Shown piece by piece: positions 45,666-53,465 of a stretch of DNA of 64,000 bases. Below the pieces are notes generated by a model. It saw only the letters and a program-made list of their open reading frames with translations, was not told the DNA's origin and did no database searches. Position 1 is the stretch's first letter, and each line of letters opens with the position of its first letter. The DNA is from Planktothricoides sp. SR001 (GTDB lineage: Bacteria > Cyanobacteriota > Cyanobacteriia > Cyanobacteriales > Laspinemataceae): positions 207,381-271,380 of the forward strand of contig NZ_LIUQ01000003.1 in assembly GCF_001276715.1 (NCBI RefSeq). The letters are read 5' to 3'. The translations under genes were made by a program, and so were the position numbers.

Positions 45666-45950
45666 TTATCTCCTATATTCTTTACTTTCGTTTTTAGTAG
45701 CTTTTCTGGCTGATATGATTCTAATGATAGAATCTTCTTCTCTAAAACAATGCACTATCAGTAATATTCTCATTTTAGAGCTTAAGCCTAAAAGCAAAAA
45801 ACGTTCTTCATCTTGCGAATGTGCTTCATCCCAAAATTGAACCGCATAATCATCAAAGAAAACCGATTCAGCTTCTTCAAAAGAAATGCCATGCTTTTCT
45901 TGATTAATTTTGTTTTTTTGCTGATCCCACTGAAAGGTTATTTTATTCAT
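45666..45950 (-). CDS. brnT: BrnT family toxin
   Basis: This 94-aa ribonuclease toxin has the family signature FQWDQQKNKINQEKHGISFE near the N-terminus. It continues with DEERFLLLGLSSKMRILLIV and ends RIISARKATKNESKEYRR, the conserved basic C-terminal helix. All recognisable family residues are present, so it is likely active and restrained by BrnA. It sits between the 46022-47126 operon and the CHAT-NACHT gene on the same strand. Confidence 0.93.
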   Translation of the reverse strand: MNKITFQWDQQKNKINQEKHGISFEEAESVFFDDYAVQFWDEAHSQDEERFLLLGLSSKMRILLIVHCFREEDSIIRIISARKATKNESKEYRR

Positions 45951-46021
45951 GCTGAAAAAACACCACTAACTCCCGATCCTCATATTGATTCCGATTTTAA
46001 CCCCCTAATAATTACATCTGT

Positions 46022-46579
46022 TTACACCACAAAATCTTCAGTGATTTCCGCATCACCCAAAGCCAATTTTACCCCAAACTCACCCCCCGGTTCCGCATCA
46101 AACTCACACTGAATCAATTGATCCGCAGTGTCGCTGGTCACTTCTTTAAAGATTTCCCCTTCTGCTAAAATAATTAATTTGAGATTGGCAGGTAAATTAG
46201 GACTGGTTGTGGGAAAAACTTTCAGATTAACGATAACGTTATCCGCATTTTCACGGTTTAAGCTGACAACGAGATTCACCATATCAGTGATTAAATCGAT
46301 GCTTTTAGCCCGTTGGATTGATTGACCAAAATGAGCAGGTGCTAACTGTCGAGTAGTCAGCAATTCTCCCACCGATTGCCAACCGATTGCAAAAATATTG
46401 TCAAACCATTGGGTTAAATGATTAACTTGAGTTAAGGGTGGTTGCGCGGTTTGAACCTCAAAAACCGTATCAATTCCTAAAACAGGAACTCCTAATATTT
46501 CCTCTAATTCTCCTGATGCAAATAAAGCCCTAATCTGAGCTAAGGCGTTTTCATTGCCCTCTAAAATTAACTTAGTCAT
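46022..46579 (-). CDS. DUF1822-like protein, candidate partner of the CHAT-NACHT effector
   Basis: This 185-aa protein starts MTKLILEGNENALAQIRALF. Its C-terminal ~70 residues (LPANLKLIILAEGEIFKEV...QCEFDAEPGGEFGVKLALGD) resemble the end of DUF1822 proteins, which often neighbour CHAT genes in cyanobacteria. The resemblance is from memory of the family and moderate. The start at 46579 has AAAGGAG at 9-base spacing and overlaps the stop of the upstream gene by 8 bp, so the two form an operon. A longer frame to 46603 lacks a properly spaced site. Confidence 0.6.
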   Translation of the reverse strand: MTKLILEGNENALAQIRALFASGELEEILGVPVLGIDTVFEVQTAQPPLTQVNHLTQWFDNIFAIGWQSVGELLTTRQLAPAHFGQSIQRAKSIDLITDMVNLVVSLNRENADNVIVNLKVFPTTSPNLPANLKLIILAEGEIFKEVTSDTADQLIQCEFDAEPGGEFGVKLALGDAEITEDFVV

Positions 46580-47126
46580 TTTGTTCATCTCCTTTAATTT
46601 CAAAAACTATGGATATATTGGGATTGTTTAGCTTTAAGATTCGCAATAGCTCAACAATAGCTGAATCGCTCGGTTGACCACCCAAACTAATTGTTATTCT
46701 TTTCTTGCTTTCTCCAGACAAATCAATCATTGTGTAGCCGTTCTGCTTTAAAAAATACATGAGCCCTGACCAAGACGGCATCTCTATGACACCCATCAAA
46801 TTCTTAACATAGCTATTGATAGTTGTTGACAGATAAGGTCTAATATTTTGACTGGCCTTCTTTTGGAGTTCTTTTTTAACGGCTGCTTCCAGTTCTTCGG
46901 CGGTTAAATTAGGATGATTTCGTTGTAAATCATAACGACACCTATCGTAATAATCTAGTTTAGCTATGTCCATAGGCGTATTTCCTAAAAGTGACAAGCA
47001 TAAGTAGCGCTGTTCTTGGTCGGAAAGGTTGTCACCACCCTTTTGATTGCCTAACTCTTTGATTAGGCGTTCTATATCTATATCTAAAATCTTTTGAACC
47101 TCCACACAATCAGAACAAAGGGTCAT
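46572..47126 (-). CDS. Small protein with helix-turn-helix-like N-terminal domain
   Basis: This 184-aa protein starts MTLCSDCVEVQKILDIDIER. Residues ~35-110 (LSDQEQRYLCLSLLGNTPMDIAKL...NIRPYLSTTINSYVKNLMGV) follow the pattern of the HTH-like N-terminal domain found in cyanobacterial NB-ARC and other STAND proteins. The remainder (ITISLGGQPSDSAIVELLRI) is a small alpha/beta domain that I cannot name. AAGGAGG lies 8 bases before the ATG at 47126; upstream in-frame starts are poorly placed. It is translationally coupled to the 46022 gene. A role as adaptor or regulator of the neighbouring effector is an inference. Confidence 0.6.
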   Translation of the reverse strand: MTLCSDCVEVQKILDIDIERLIKELGNQKGGDNLSDQEQRYLCLSLLGNTPMDIAKLDYYDRCRYDLQRNHPNLTAEELEAAVKKELQKKASQNIRPYLSTTINSYVKNLMGVIEMPSWSGLMYFLKQNGYTMIDLSGESKKRITISLGGQPSDSAIVELLRILKLNNPNISIVFEIKGDEQND

Positions 47127-47172
47127 TTTTTTCATCCTCCTTATGAGTGACACAAATTTTTCAGTTAGTCAA

Positions 47173-47475
47173 CCAACGAGCGTTGGTACAACTTCCATAA
47201 ATAACCCCAACGAACGTTGGATGCACGTTTAAAGAATAGGAATTTTAATGGAGTTATAGAGAGTTAAAAACACTCTATTACTAGCAAGTTCTCTAAACAA
47301 CACCAACGAAAGTTGATTCAGTTTAAAGAATAGACTTGATAGGCTAGTTCCAGAGTAGAAAACACTCTCTTACTAGCAGCCTCCATAAACAACACCAACG
47401 AAAGTTGATTCAGTTTAAAGAGTAGTAACAGTAAGCTATTTCCAGAGTAGAAAACACTCTATCGAACCTTGAAAA
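47173..47475. repeat. Direct-repeat array with palindromes in a divergent promoter region
   Basis: Units begin with CCAACGA at 47173 (short unit), 47207, 47303 and 47395. The three long units are about 92-96 bp. Each carries a palindromic CCAACGAACGTTGG or its variant CCAACGAAAGTTGA, then GTTTAAAGARTAG, then an AGAGT-N7-ACTCT hairpin. They lie between the starts of the minus-strand operon (47126) and the plus-strand split dehydrogenase (47498). They look like operators or duplicated regulatory RNA/promoter modules. Confidence 0.85.
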
Positions 47476-47497
47476 TTACATAATTCGGAGGTCAAAT

Positions 47498-48052
47498 ATG
47501 GACTTTGATTCTATCAGAATCAATGAACCTTGGCTACTGGTACTCAAGGGTGTCACAGGTGATGCTACGGAGACCATGTATTCACCTGGTTTAGCAAAAG
47601 CTTGGCAACAAAAGCTAGTTCACCCCCAAACCGCCATTGTCGGTGTAGCACCCCAGGAATGGAAAGGGAAGAAGTGGACAGAAGCCGACGTTAAAGCCCA
47701 TATCCGTAAAGGAACGGGGATTAAGTCCGATGAAGAATGGGCGGCTTTAGGTTTAGAAGAGTCGATTTTCTTCAAACCGGGAGACGTTAACGATTCTAGC
47801 AGTTATCCAGACCTCAAAGCGTTTCTGCAAAAACTCGATGAGGAACGGCAAACCGAAGGGCGACGGCTTTTCATACTGTCACTCCCCCCCCAGCTATTAA
47901 AAACAGTCATTCTCAATTTAGCTGAAAACGGGATGCTTGATGACCCAGATAAAAACATTGTTTTTATCGACAAGCCGTTCGGGGCAAGCTATCAGGGGGC
48001 GCTGGAACTCAAGGAACTCCTTGAAAGTGAATTGATTCCCGCTGTTGCCTAG
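47498..48052 (+). CDS. Split glucose-6-phosphate dehydrogenase, nucleotide-binding half
   Basis: This 184-aa protein corresponds to the Rossmann domain of G6PDH only. LVLKGVTGDATETMYSPGL aligns with the GASGDLAxRKLxPAL fingerprint. IVGVAPQEW corresponds to the usual GVAR-TEW strand. RRLFILSLPPQLLKTVI matches RLFYLALPP, and IDKPFGASYQGALELKELL matches the EKPFG motif. The chain ends just before the substrate motif RIDHYLGKE, which opens the next gene. The Arg/Lys of the fingerprint (usually A-K-R-K) are replaced by TETMY, so cofactor or catalytic properties may differ. GGAGG precedes the ATG by six bases. Confidence 0.85.
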   Translation: MDFDSIRINEPWLLVLKGVTGDATETMYSPGLAKAWQQKLVHPQTAIVGVAPQEWKGKKWTEADVKAHIRKGTGIKSDEEWAALGLEESIFFKPGDVNDSSSYPDLKAFLQKLDEERQTEGRRLFILSLPPQLLKTVILNLAENGMLDDPDKNIVFIDKPFGASYQGALELKELLESELIPAVA

Positions 48053-48067
48053 TTTTAACAGTTAGCC

Positions 48068-48137
48068 AGGGCGAACCATGACCGGATTAAATTTCTATTT
48101 TAACCAAGAAATATCTGCGGTCATGCTTCGCCCCTAC
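48068..48137. repeat. Dispersed inverted repeat between the two G6PDH halves
   Basis: Arms AGGGCGAACCATGACCG and CGGTCATGCTTCGCCCC flank an AT-rich loop; it is a relative of 38244-38316. It lies in the 109-bp gap and may form a transcript hairpin. Confidence 0.8.
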
Positions 48138-48161
48138 AAATCTCAAAAATAAGAGGGTTCT

Positions 48162-49061
48162 ATGAAACTGAAATCTCAACAGGTTTATGTGGCTGACCAC
48201 TCATTAGCAAAGATGATGAGCCGTCTCCTGTTGACCCTGCACCTCAACCCATTTTTCCGGGCTATTCTCAGCCGAGATTGGGTTGCCAGTATCCAAATTA
48301 TCTATACCGAAACAGTCGGTTTTGAAGGCCGAGAATACTTCCTCAGCGTCGGAAGCCATCAGGACATGGCCCAGCACGTCGCGAATTGGTTGAGTTTGGT
48401 ATTAATGGATGCTCCTTCGCCTAATAACCTGACCAAAGAAGCCATTACCGAACGTCAAGTTGAAGCCCTATCAAAATGCCAAATTGCTTCCGCAGTTCGC
48501 GCCCAATATGGTAAGGGTTTTATCGCCGGTCAGCCGGTTCCTGGTTTCTTAGAAGAGGCAGGAGAGCAATACCGGACAGAGACGTTTTTCGCGGCCAAGG
48601 TATTCTCAAATACCGAAAAATGGTTTGGTGTTCCTATCTACCTAATGTCCGGTAAACGGGTAGGTCAAACCAAGCAAACCAAGGTAGTCATCGAGTTCCA
48701 CTCTTTGAGTCCATTGGGGTCTACCAAAATCACTTTTGATGTGGTGAAAAATAAGGTGGAAATGCCCTTTATTCTCAAGACTCCTGGTGCGGGCTTTGAG
48801 CTTGAATCGGTCTTAGGCGGGATTAATTTAGAGCCTAGCGTCGATGGACACACTCGTTTGTTGCTTGATGCTATGCGCGGCGATAAGTCTTTGGCTTCTT
48901 CGCCTGATTTTGGGGTAGAAACGTGGCGGCTGATTACCCCCATTGTTGAGGCTTGGAAACGGGACACTTTTAGCCCTATTTCCCAGTATGAAGCTGGCGG
49001 GGAATTGCCCGCAGAGGCTCTTGCTCTAATTCGTAACGACGGGCGCGAGTGGTTCATTTAA
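48162..49061 (+). CDS. Split glucose-6-phosphate dehydrogenase, C-terminal half
   Basis: This 299-aa protein corresponds to the G6PDH C-terminal domain. QVYVADHSLAKMM aligns with QIYRIDHYLGKE and keeps Asp12, His13 and Lys17. IYTETVGFEGREYF matches the AETIGVEGRGGYYD region. A candidate general-base His71 lies in QDMAQHVANWLSL where the family has RDMVQNHLLQ, with a one-residue gap. YGKGFIAGQPVPGFLEE, GVPIYLMSGKRV and LLLDAMRGDKSLA are unmistakable. It has its own ribosome-binding site (AGAGGG) and ATG, so it is a true split rather than a frameshift. A terminator follows. Confidence 0.9.
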   Translation: MKLKSQQVYVADHSLAKMMSRLLLTLHLNPFFRAILSRDWVASIQIIYTETVGFEGREYFLSVGSHQDMAQHVANWLSLVLMDAPSPNNLTKEAITERQVEALSKCQIASAVRAQYGKGFIAGQPVPGFLEEAGEQYRTETFFAAKVFSNTEKWFGVPIYLMSGKRVGQTKQTKVVIEFHSLSPLGSTKITFDVVKNKVEMPFILKTPGAGFELESVLGGINLEPSVDGHTRLLLDAMRGDKSLASSPDFGVETWRLITPIVEAWKRDTFSPISQYEAGGELPAEALALIRNDGREWFI

Positions 49062-49067
49062 GTAAGT

Positions 49068-49095
49068 AAAATGCCAAGATTTTTCTTGGCATTTT
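49068..49095 (+). terminator. Intrinsic terminator after the split dehydrogenase
   Basis: AAAATGCCAAGA pairs with TCTTGGCATTTT around a T4 loop and is followed by a T-rich stretch, starting 6 bp after the stop codon. Confidence 0.88.
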
Positions 49096-49126
49096 CTTAT
49101 TATTTTTTACGAGTATAACAGAACAA

Positions 49127-49486
49127 ATGAATATTTTATCTAACCCAGAAAATGCCTCATTAAAAGATTTTTCCAATCAATTGCTAATTCGCTTTAATGC
49201 AACTAGCAATGAAACTCGTATCTGGCTAATCCAGCTATATCAATCATACCTGGAAAGTCCCCAACCATTCACTATTTTATGTATTGATAATTGTTCAATA
49301 AGTCAGGGCGCTTACCGGGCGGATATTGGGGCTGATTTGAGGGATGAATTGCCCGATCGCCTCCTAGACCAATTCCTGCAAAATATCTTTTATTGCAATA
49401 GCAATTGTAGCAATATTGAGGAGGTCAATCAAGAACTGAAATGTATTATCCAACAATTAAAACAAGAAAGAAATTTACTGACTTAG
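49127..49486 (+). CDS. Hypothetical protein, 119 aa
   Basis: The product starts MNILSNPENASLKDFSNQLL and contains TRIWLIQLYQSYLESPQPFT and a Cys-rich ILCIDNCSISQG segment, with a helical C-terminus. No family is recognised. It follows the terminator of the split dehydrogenase by 31 bp, so it may be expressed separately or by readthrough. Repeats start right after its stop. Confidence 0.55.
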   Translation: MNILSNPENASLKDFSNQLLIRFNATSNETRIWLIQLYQSYLESPQPFTILCIDNCSISQGAYRADIGADLRDELPDRLLDQFLQNIFYCNSNCSNIEEVNQELKCIIQQLKQERNLLT

Positions 49487-49706
49487 AAACCGGGTTTCTT
49501 TTTTGCATCCCACAGATAACTCCTGATATTCACAAAAGAAACCCGGTTTCTTTCTCCCAACAGCCACCCCAGAACCCCAGAAACCGGGTTTCTTTCTCGC
49601 ATTTCACAGATAACTCTTGATATTCACAACAGAAACCCGGTTTCTTTGATGCTTGGGAAAAAGCGATCGCCCCAAACCCCCGTAAAAAGGGGGGATTTTT
49701 AGAATT
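49483..49706. repeat. AGAAACCCGGTTTCT palindrome block
   Basis: Five AGAAACCGGGTTTCT-type units with the CACAGATAACTCYTGATATTCACA linker. A CCCCC/GGGGGG hairpin follows at about 49673-49695. The structure matches 37290-37494 closely. Confidence 0.9.
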
Positions 49707-49713
49707 TTGCCAT

Positions 49714-51447
49714 TTATTGTTTACTAATTGTCCAAAATGGGGTTCTTTGGGTGGGTTCTAGGATGACATTTTGGAGATTTTTTTGGGCAAAGATATATGC
49801 TTTTCCTTGCCAAAGTGGGATAAATGGGATGTCTTGGGCGAGGATTTGTTGGATTTCGCTGAAGATTTGTTGCCGTTTTTCGGGGTTTTGTTCTTGACGT
49901 TGTTGGGCAATGAGTTCATTGACCCGATCGCTGTAATAAAACGAGCCCCAAAGTTGACTTTCTCCCGATTCACAGCCGGTGGTGGCTGACCCTTTGCTGC
50001 AAGATAAAAAGGGTTGAATGTAGTTATCTGGATCTAAAAAGTCTGGACTCCAATCGAGGATGAACATCGGATATACTCCTTTGTCCAAATTGTTGTAAGC
50101 GGTAGCAGATTCTACGCTTTTCAGTTCAATGGCGATCGCGCCACCTAATTCCTGTTCGGCAAAAGCTTTGATCGTCATTGCCACATCGCCATTACTTTTC
50201 AGATTTGACCGATACCAAATTTCTAATTTCAGAGGATTTTGGGCAGAATATCCCGCTTTTTCTAAGGCTGCTTTTACTTTGGCAATGTCCCCATCCCCAT
50301 ATTTTTCTTGAAAAACCGGCTGATAAAATTCCGTTAGGGTGGTGGGAATTAAGCTGTAAAGCGGTTCGATTTGGCCGCGAAATACTCGATTTTGAAATAG
50401 TGGCCGGTTAATTAAAGAAGCGATCGCTTGTCTGACTTCTAGTTTAGCTAATGACGCATTTTTCTGATTCATGGTTAACACATAAATCCCATTGCTGCGA
50501 CCAGAAATTACCTGCCAACCTTTACTCGCGGCTTGGGATTCTAAGTTAGCAATTTGATCTAAGTCTAAAGTGCCGTAAGTCAGGTCGATCGCCCCGGTAA
50601 GAAAAGCGTTGTAAACATTGGCTGTACTAGAAAACTGCTGAATATCAACCCCTTGATTAACGGGTTTTTCGCCCCAATAATCTGGATTAGCTTCTAATTT
50701 AATTGAATCGGTTCCATAGCTGGCTAATTTATAGGGTCCAGTGCCAATAAAACTGTCTGATTTAAATTTACCTTGGCCAATTTCATAAGCCTGGGGCGAT
50801 ACCGCACAAAGTCCGGGAAATGTTAACAAAGCAGTAAAGGCCGCAAAGGGTTTTTTCAAGGTAATCGTAAGCTCATTTTCCCCCGTGGCTGCAACGGATT
50901 CCATGATTCCTGATAATAAAGAACTGGGCGATCCGCCATTTTCCGCAAAGCGTCGCAGGGAAAAGGCCATTGCTTCAGCGTTGAAGGCTGTACCGTCGTG
51001 GAATTTGACCCCTTGGCGAATGGGAATGGTGTAAGTTTTCCCGTCTGGGCTAATTTTCGGCAGTTCGGTGGCTAGTTGGGGGATAATTTCTGTGGTGCCG
51101 GTTTTGTAGGTGTAAAGCCGATCGCCCATATTATATAGGAAGGTTCCAGAGGCAATTTCATAGGCATCTGCTGGATCTATGGTGCGAAGTTTCTCCGTGG
51201 TGCCGATGGTAATGCGATTGGGGTCAGTGGTGCGGCTTTGTGGTTGGGGTTGACCGCAGCTAACCACCAGGAAACAGCAGATCGAGAATAGTCCGATAAA
51301 TTTTAGCCACTTTAGCCACTTTAGCCCCTTTAGCCCCTTTAGCCAAAAGTGCGATTCGCTTTCGCGTCCGCCCTTGCGGAATCGCAGCGCCCCCCGTAAG
51401 GCTTTTCGGGGAATTTCGATTAAGGGAAATAGTATTTTTTGGTACAT
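49714..51447 (-). CDS. Peptide/opine-type ABC transporter substrate-binding lipoprotein
   Basis: This is a 577-aa family 5 extracellular solute-binding protein (DppA/OppA-like). After a hydrophobic stretch FIGLFSICCFLVVSCG, where VVSC is a lipobox, come typical motifs: EKLRTIDPADAYE, YTIPIRQGVKFHDGTAFNAE, GTGPYKLASYG and LDWSPDFLDPDNYI. The family would bind peptides or other solutes outside the membrane; no permease genes are adjacent. The start is unclear. The ATG at 51447 puts the signal after ~45 residues partly encoded by tandem repeats (WLKGLKGLKWLKWLK). The frame stays open to 51762 through repeat sequence. It is divergent from the Rieske gene. Confidence 0.88.
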   Translation of the reverse strand: MYQKILFPLIEIPRKALRGALRFRKGGRESESHFWLKGLKGLKWLKWLKFIGLFSICCFLVVSCGQPQPQSRTTDPNRITIGTTEKLRTIDPADAYEIASGTFLYNMGDRLYTYKTGTTEIIPQLATELPKISPDGKTYTIPIRQGVKFHDGTAFNAEAMAFSLRRFAENGGSPSSLLSGIMESVAATGENELTITLKKPFAAFTALLTFPGLCAVSPQAYEIGQGKFKSDSFIGTGPYKLASYGTDSIKLEANPDYWGEKPVNQGVDIQQFSSTANVYNAFLTGAIDLTYGTLDLDQIANLESQAASKGWQVISGRSNGIYVLTMNQKNASLAKLEVRQAIASLINRPLFQNRVFRGQIEPLYSLIPTTLTEFYQPVFQEKYGDGDIAKVKAALEKAGYSAQNPLKLEIWYRSNLKSNGDVAMTIKAFAEQELGGAIAIELKSVESATAYNNLDKGVYPMFILDWSPDFLDPDNYIQPFLSCSKGSATTGCESGESQLWGSFYYSDRVNELIAQQRQEQNPEKRQQIFSEIQQILAQDIPFIPLWQGKAYIFAQKNLQNVILEPTQRTPFWTISKQ

Positions 51448-51764
51448 AAGGTTTCGAGTTAAGCAACCCGGATTTTTGGGCTCAAACAACATTTTGGTTT
51501 GTGCTAAGTTTAATTCTAAAGTCGAAATCTTACGATATTGCCTAAGTTGTTGGCTTATGGCTAATTGGTAATATCCTGGGGCAGAGGGGCCGCCAATCGA
51601 GCAGAGGAGCTTCTGGAGCAGAGGCGAAAAAGAACACCCCTGCACCCCTGCACCCCTTCCGGTTCTCCGTTCCCTGTTCCCTGTTCCCTGTTCCCTGTTC
51701 CCTGTTCCCCAACCAACAACCAAAGAATCCCTACCCAACAACCAACAAACAACAAACAACAATT

Positions 51765-52241
51765 ATGAAACGTCGTTCTTTTTTAGGCTGGATGGGAGTA
51801 GGTGCGATCGCGAGTTCTTTGCCGGTAGCGATCGCCGCTTGTTCACAAACTTCTGAGTCCGGATCCACGGACAATACATCTGCTGGCAACGCCGCTGCAC
51901 CTCCAGCCCCAGAAACCGTGGCCACCGCTGATGAGTTTGTGGCAGTGGGGTCAGTGGCGGAATTGGATCAAAAAGGTTTCTTATTGAATAAGGTTGCGGA
52001 CACCGAGGTGATTGTGGTCCGTAACCCACAAAGCACCGAAACTTTAGTCGCCCTGAATGCTTCATGCACTCACAATGGCTGCAAAGTGGAATGGAAAGGT
52101 GAGGCTTCTGAGTTTTCCTGTCCTTGCCACGGGGCTAAATTTGCTTTAGATGGCAAAGCGACTAATGCGCCTGCGACTGAAGCATTAGCCAGTTATTCAG
52201 CCAAAATTGAAGGGACTCAGGTTTTGGTTAGCGTTGGGTAA
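51765..52241 (+). CDS. Rieske [2Fe-2S] protein with Tat/lipoprotein-like signal
   Basis: This 158-aa protein begins MKRRSFLGWMGVGAIASSLP. The twin Arg followed by a hydrophobic stretch ending AIAAC suggests Tat export and possibly lipid attachment. A Ser/Pro/Ala linker precedes the Rieske domain. The cluster ligands are Cys101 and His103 in CTHNGC and Cys119 and His122 in CPCHG, with Cys106 and Cys121 able to form the stabilising disulfide. It is too short for cytochrome b6f PetC and lacks petA nearby. Its electron partner is unknown. Confidence 0.93.
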   Translation: MKRRSFLGWMGVGAIASSLPVAIAACSQTSESGSTDNTSAGNAAAPPAPETVATADEFVAVGSVAELDQKGFLLNKVADTEVIVVRNPQSTETLVALNASCTHNGCKVEWKGEASEFSCPCHGAKFALDGKATNAPATEALASYSAKIEGTQVLVSVG

Positions 52242-52285
52242 TTTTGGGTAATTTTGGCTAATTTTGGGTATGAATTGCCCGCCTG

Positions 52286-52682
<397 letters not shown>

Positions 52683-52691
52683 TTTGCTACT

Positions 52692-53465
52692 TCAACCAAA
52701 CACCACTGGACGACATTGGCTTAATGTTTCATGCAAGTTGACTACATGACCGATAACCACGATCGCTGGGGAAGTAAACCCGGTAGCTTCGACTTGCTGC
52801 GCGATCGCCCCTAATGTGCCGATCAGTTCTTCTTGTTCGGGACGGGTGCCCCAACGAACCAGGGCCACGGGAGTTTCTGGACTTAAACCCGCTGCGGTTA
52901 ATTCACTGACGATATAGGGCAGGTTGTGAACTCCCATATAAACGACAATGGTTTCCGAACCGTGGGCGATCGCCTGCCAATTCACTTCCGGGCGATATTT
53001 CCCTGCTGCCTCGTGACCCGTGACAAAAGTAACAGAAGAACTATAATCTCGATGAGTTAAAGGAATGCCCGCATAAGCTGGGGCGGCAATTCCTGCGGTG
53101 ACTCCGGGGACGACTTCCACCGAAACACCTGCTGCTAACAAATCTTGCATTTCTTCGCCCCCACGACCAAACACAAAAGGATCGCCGCCTTTGAGTCGAA
53201 CCACAATGGCGTGTTCATGGGCTTTTTCTATCAGCAATTGCGTAATTTCTTGCTGATCCATTGTATGAAATCCCCGCCGTTTGCCTGCATGAATTTGTTC
53301 GGCATTGGGATTAATCATGGCCAAAATTTGCGGGCTAACCAGGGCATCATAAACCACCACATCCGCACATTCTAAAAGGGTTTTCCCTTTGATTGTGAAT
53401 AAGCCCGGATCTCCGGGACCTGCGCCCACTAAGTGTACTTTACCCAAGCATTGATTCTCATTCAT
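52692..53465 (-). CDS. cobA: Uroporphyrinogen-III C-methyltransferase
   Basis: CobA (SUMT) methylates uroporphyrinogen III twice with S-adenosylmethionine to make precorrin-2, the branch point to sirohaem and cobalamin. The 257-aa protein has the SAM-binding start GKVHLVGAGPGDPGLFTIKG, the RLKGGDPFVFGRGGEE loop, VVPGVTAGIAAPAYAGIPLT, and YMGVHNLPYI. These are all diagnostic. It is the stand-alone form without a uroporphyrinogen synthase or CysG fusion. The ATG at 53465 fits the family N-terminus. It is probably monocistronic. Confidence 0.95.
   Translation of the reverse strand: MNENQCLGKVHLVGAGPGDPGLFTIKGKTLLECADVVVYDALVSPQILAMINPNAEQIHAGKRRGFHTMDQQEITQLLIEKAHEHAIVVRLKGGDPFVFGRGGEEMQDLLAAGVSVEVVPGVTAGIAAPAYAGIPLTHRDYSSSVTFVTGHEAAGKYRPEVNWQAIAHGSETIVVYMGVHNLPYIVSELTAAGLSPETPVALVRWGTRPEQEELIGTLGAIAQQVEATGFTSPAIVVIGHVVNLHETLSQCRPVVFG

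Noticed and set aside
48665..49057. 130-codon minus-strand frame
   Set aside because: Antisense shadow of the C-terminal G6PDH half, whose coding frame has strong family motifs.
47498..49061. The idea that the two G6PDH genes are a single zwf broken by insertion of the 48068-48137 inverted repeat
   Set aside because: The second gene has its own ribosome-binding site and ATG, the first ends with a natural stop before the repeat, and no conserved residues are missing at the junction. A simple insertion break would leave truncated motifs.
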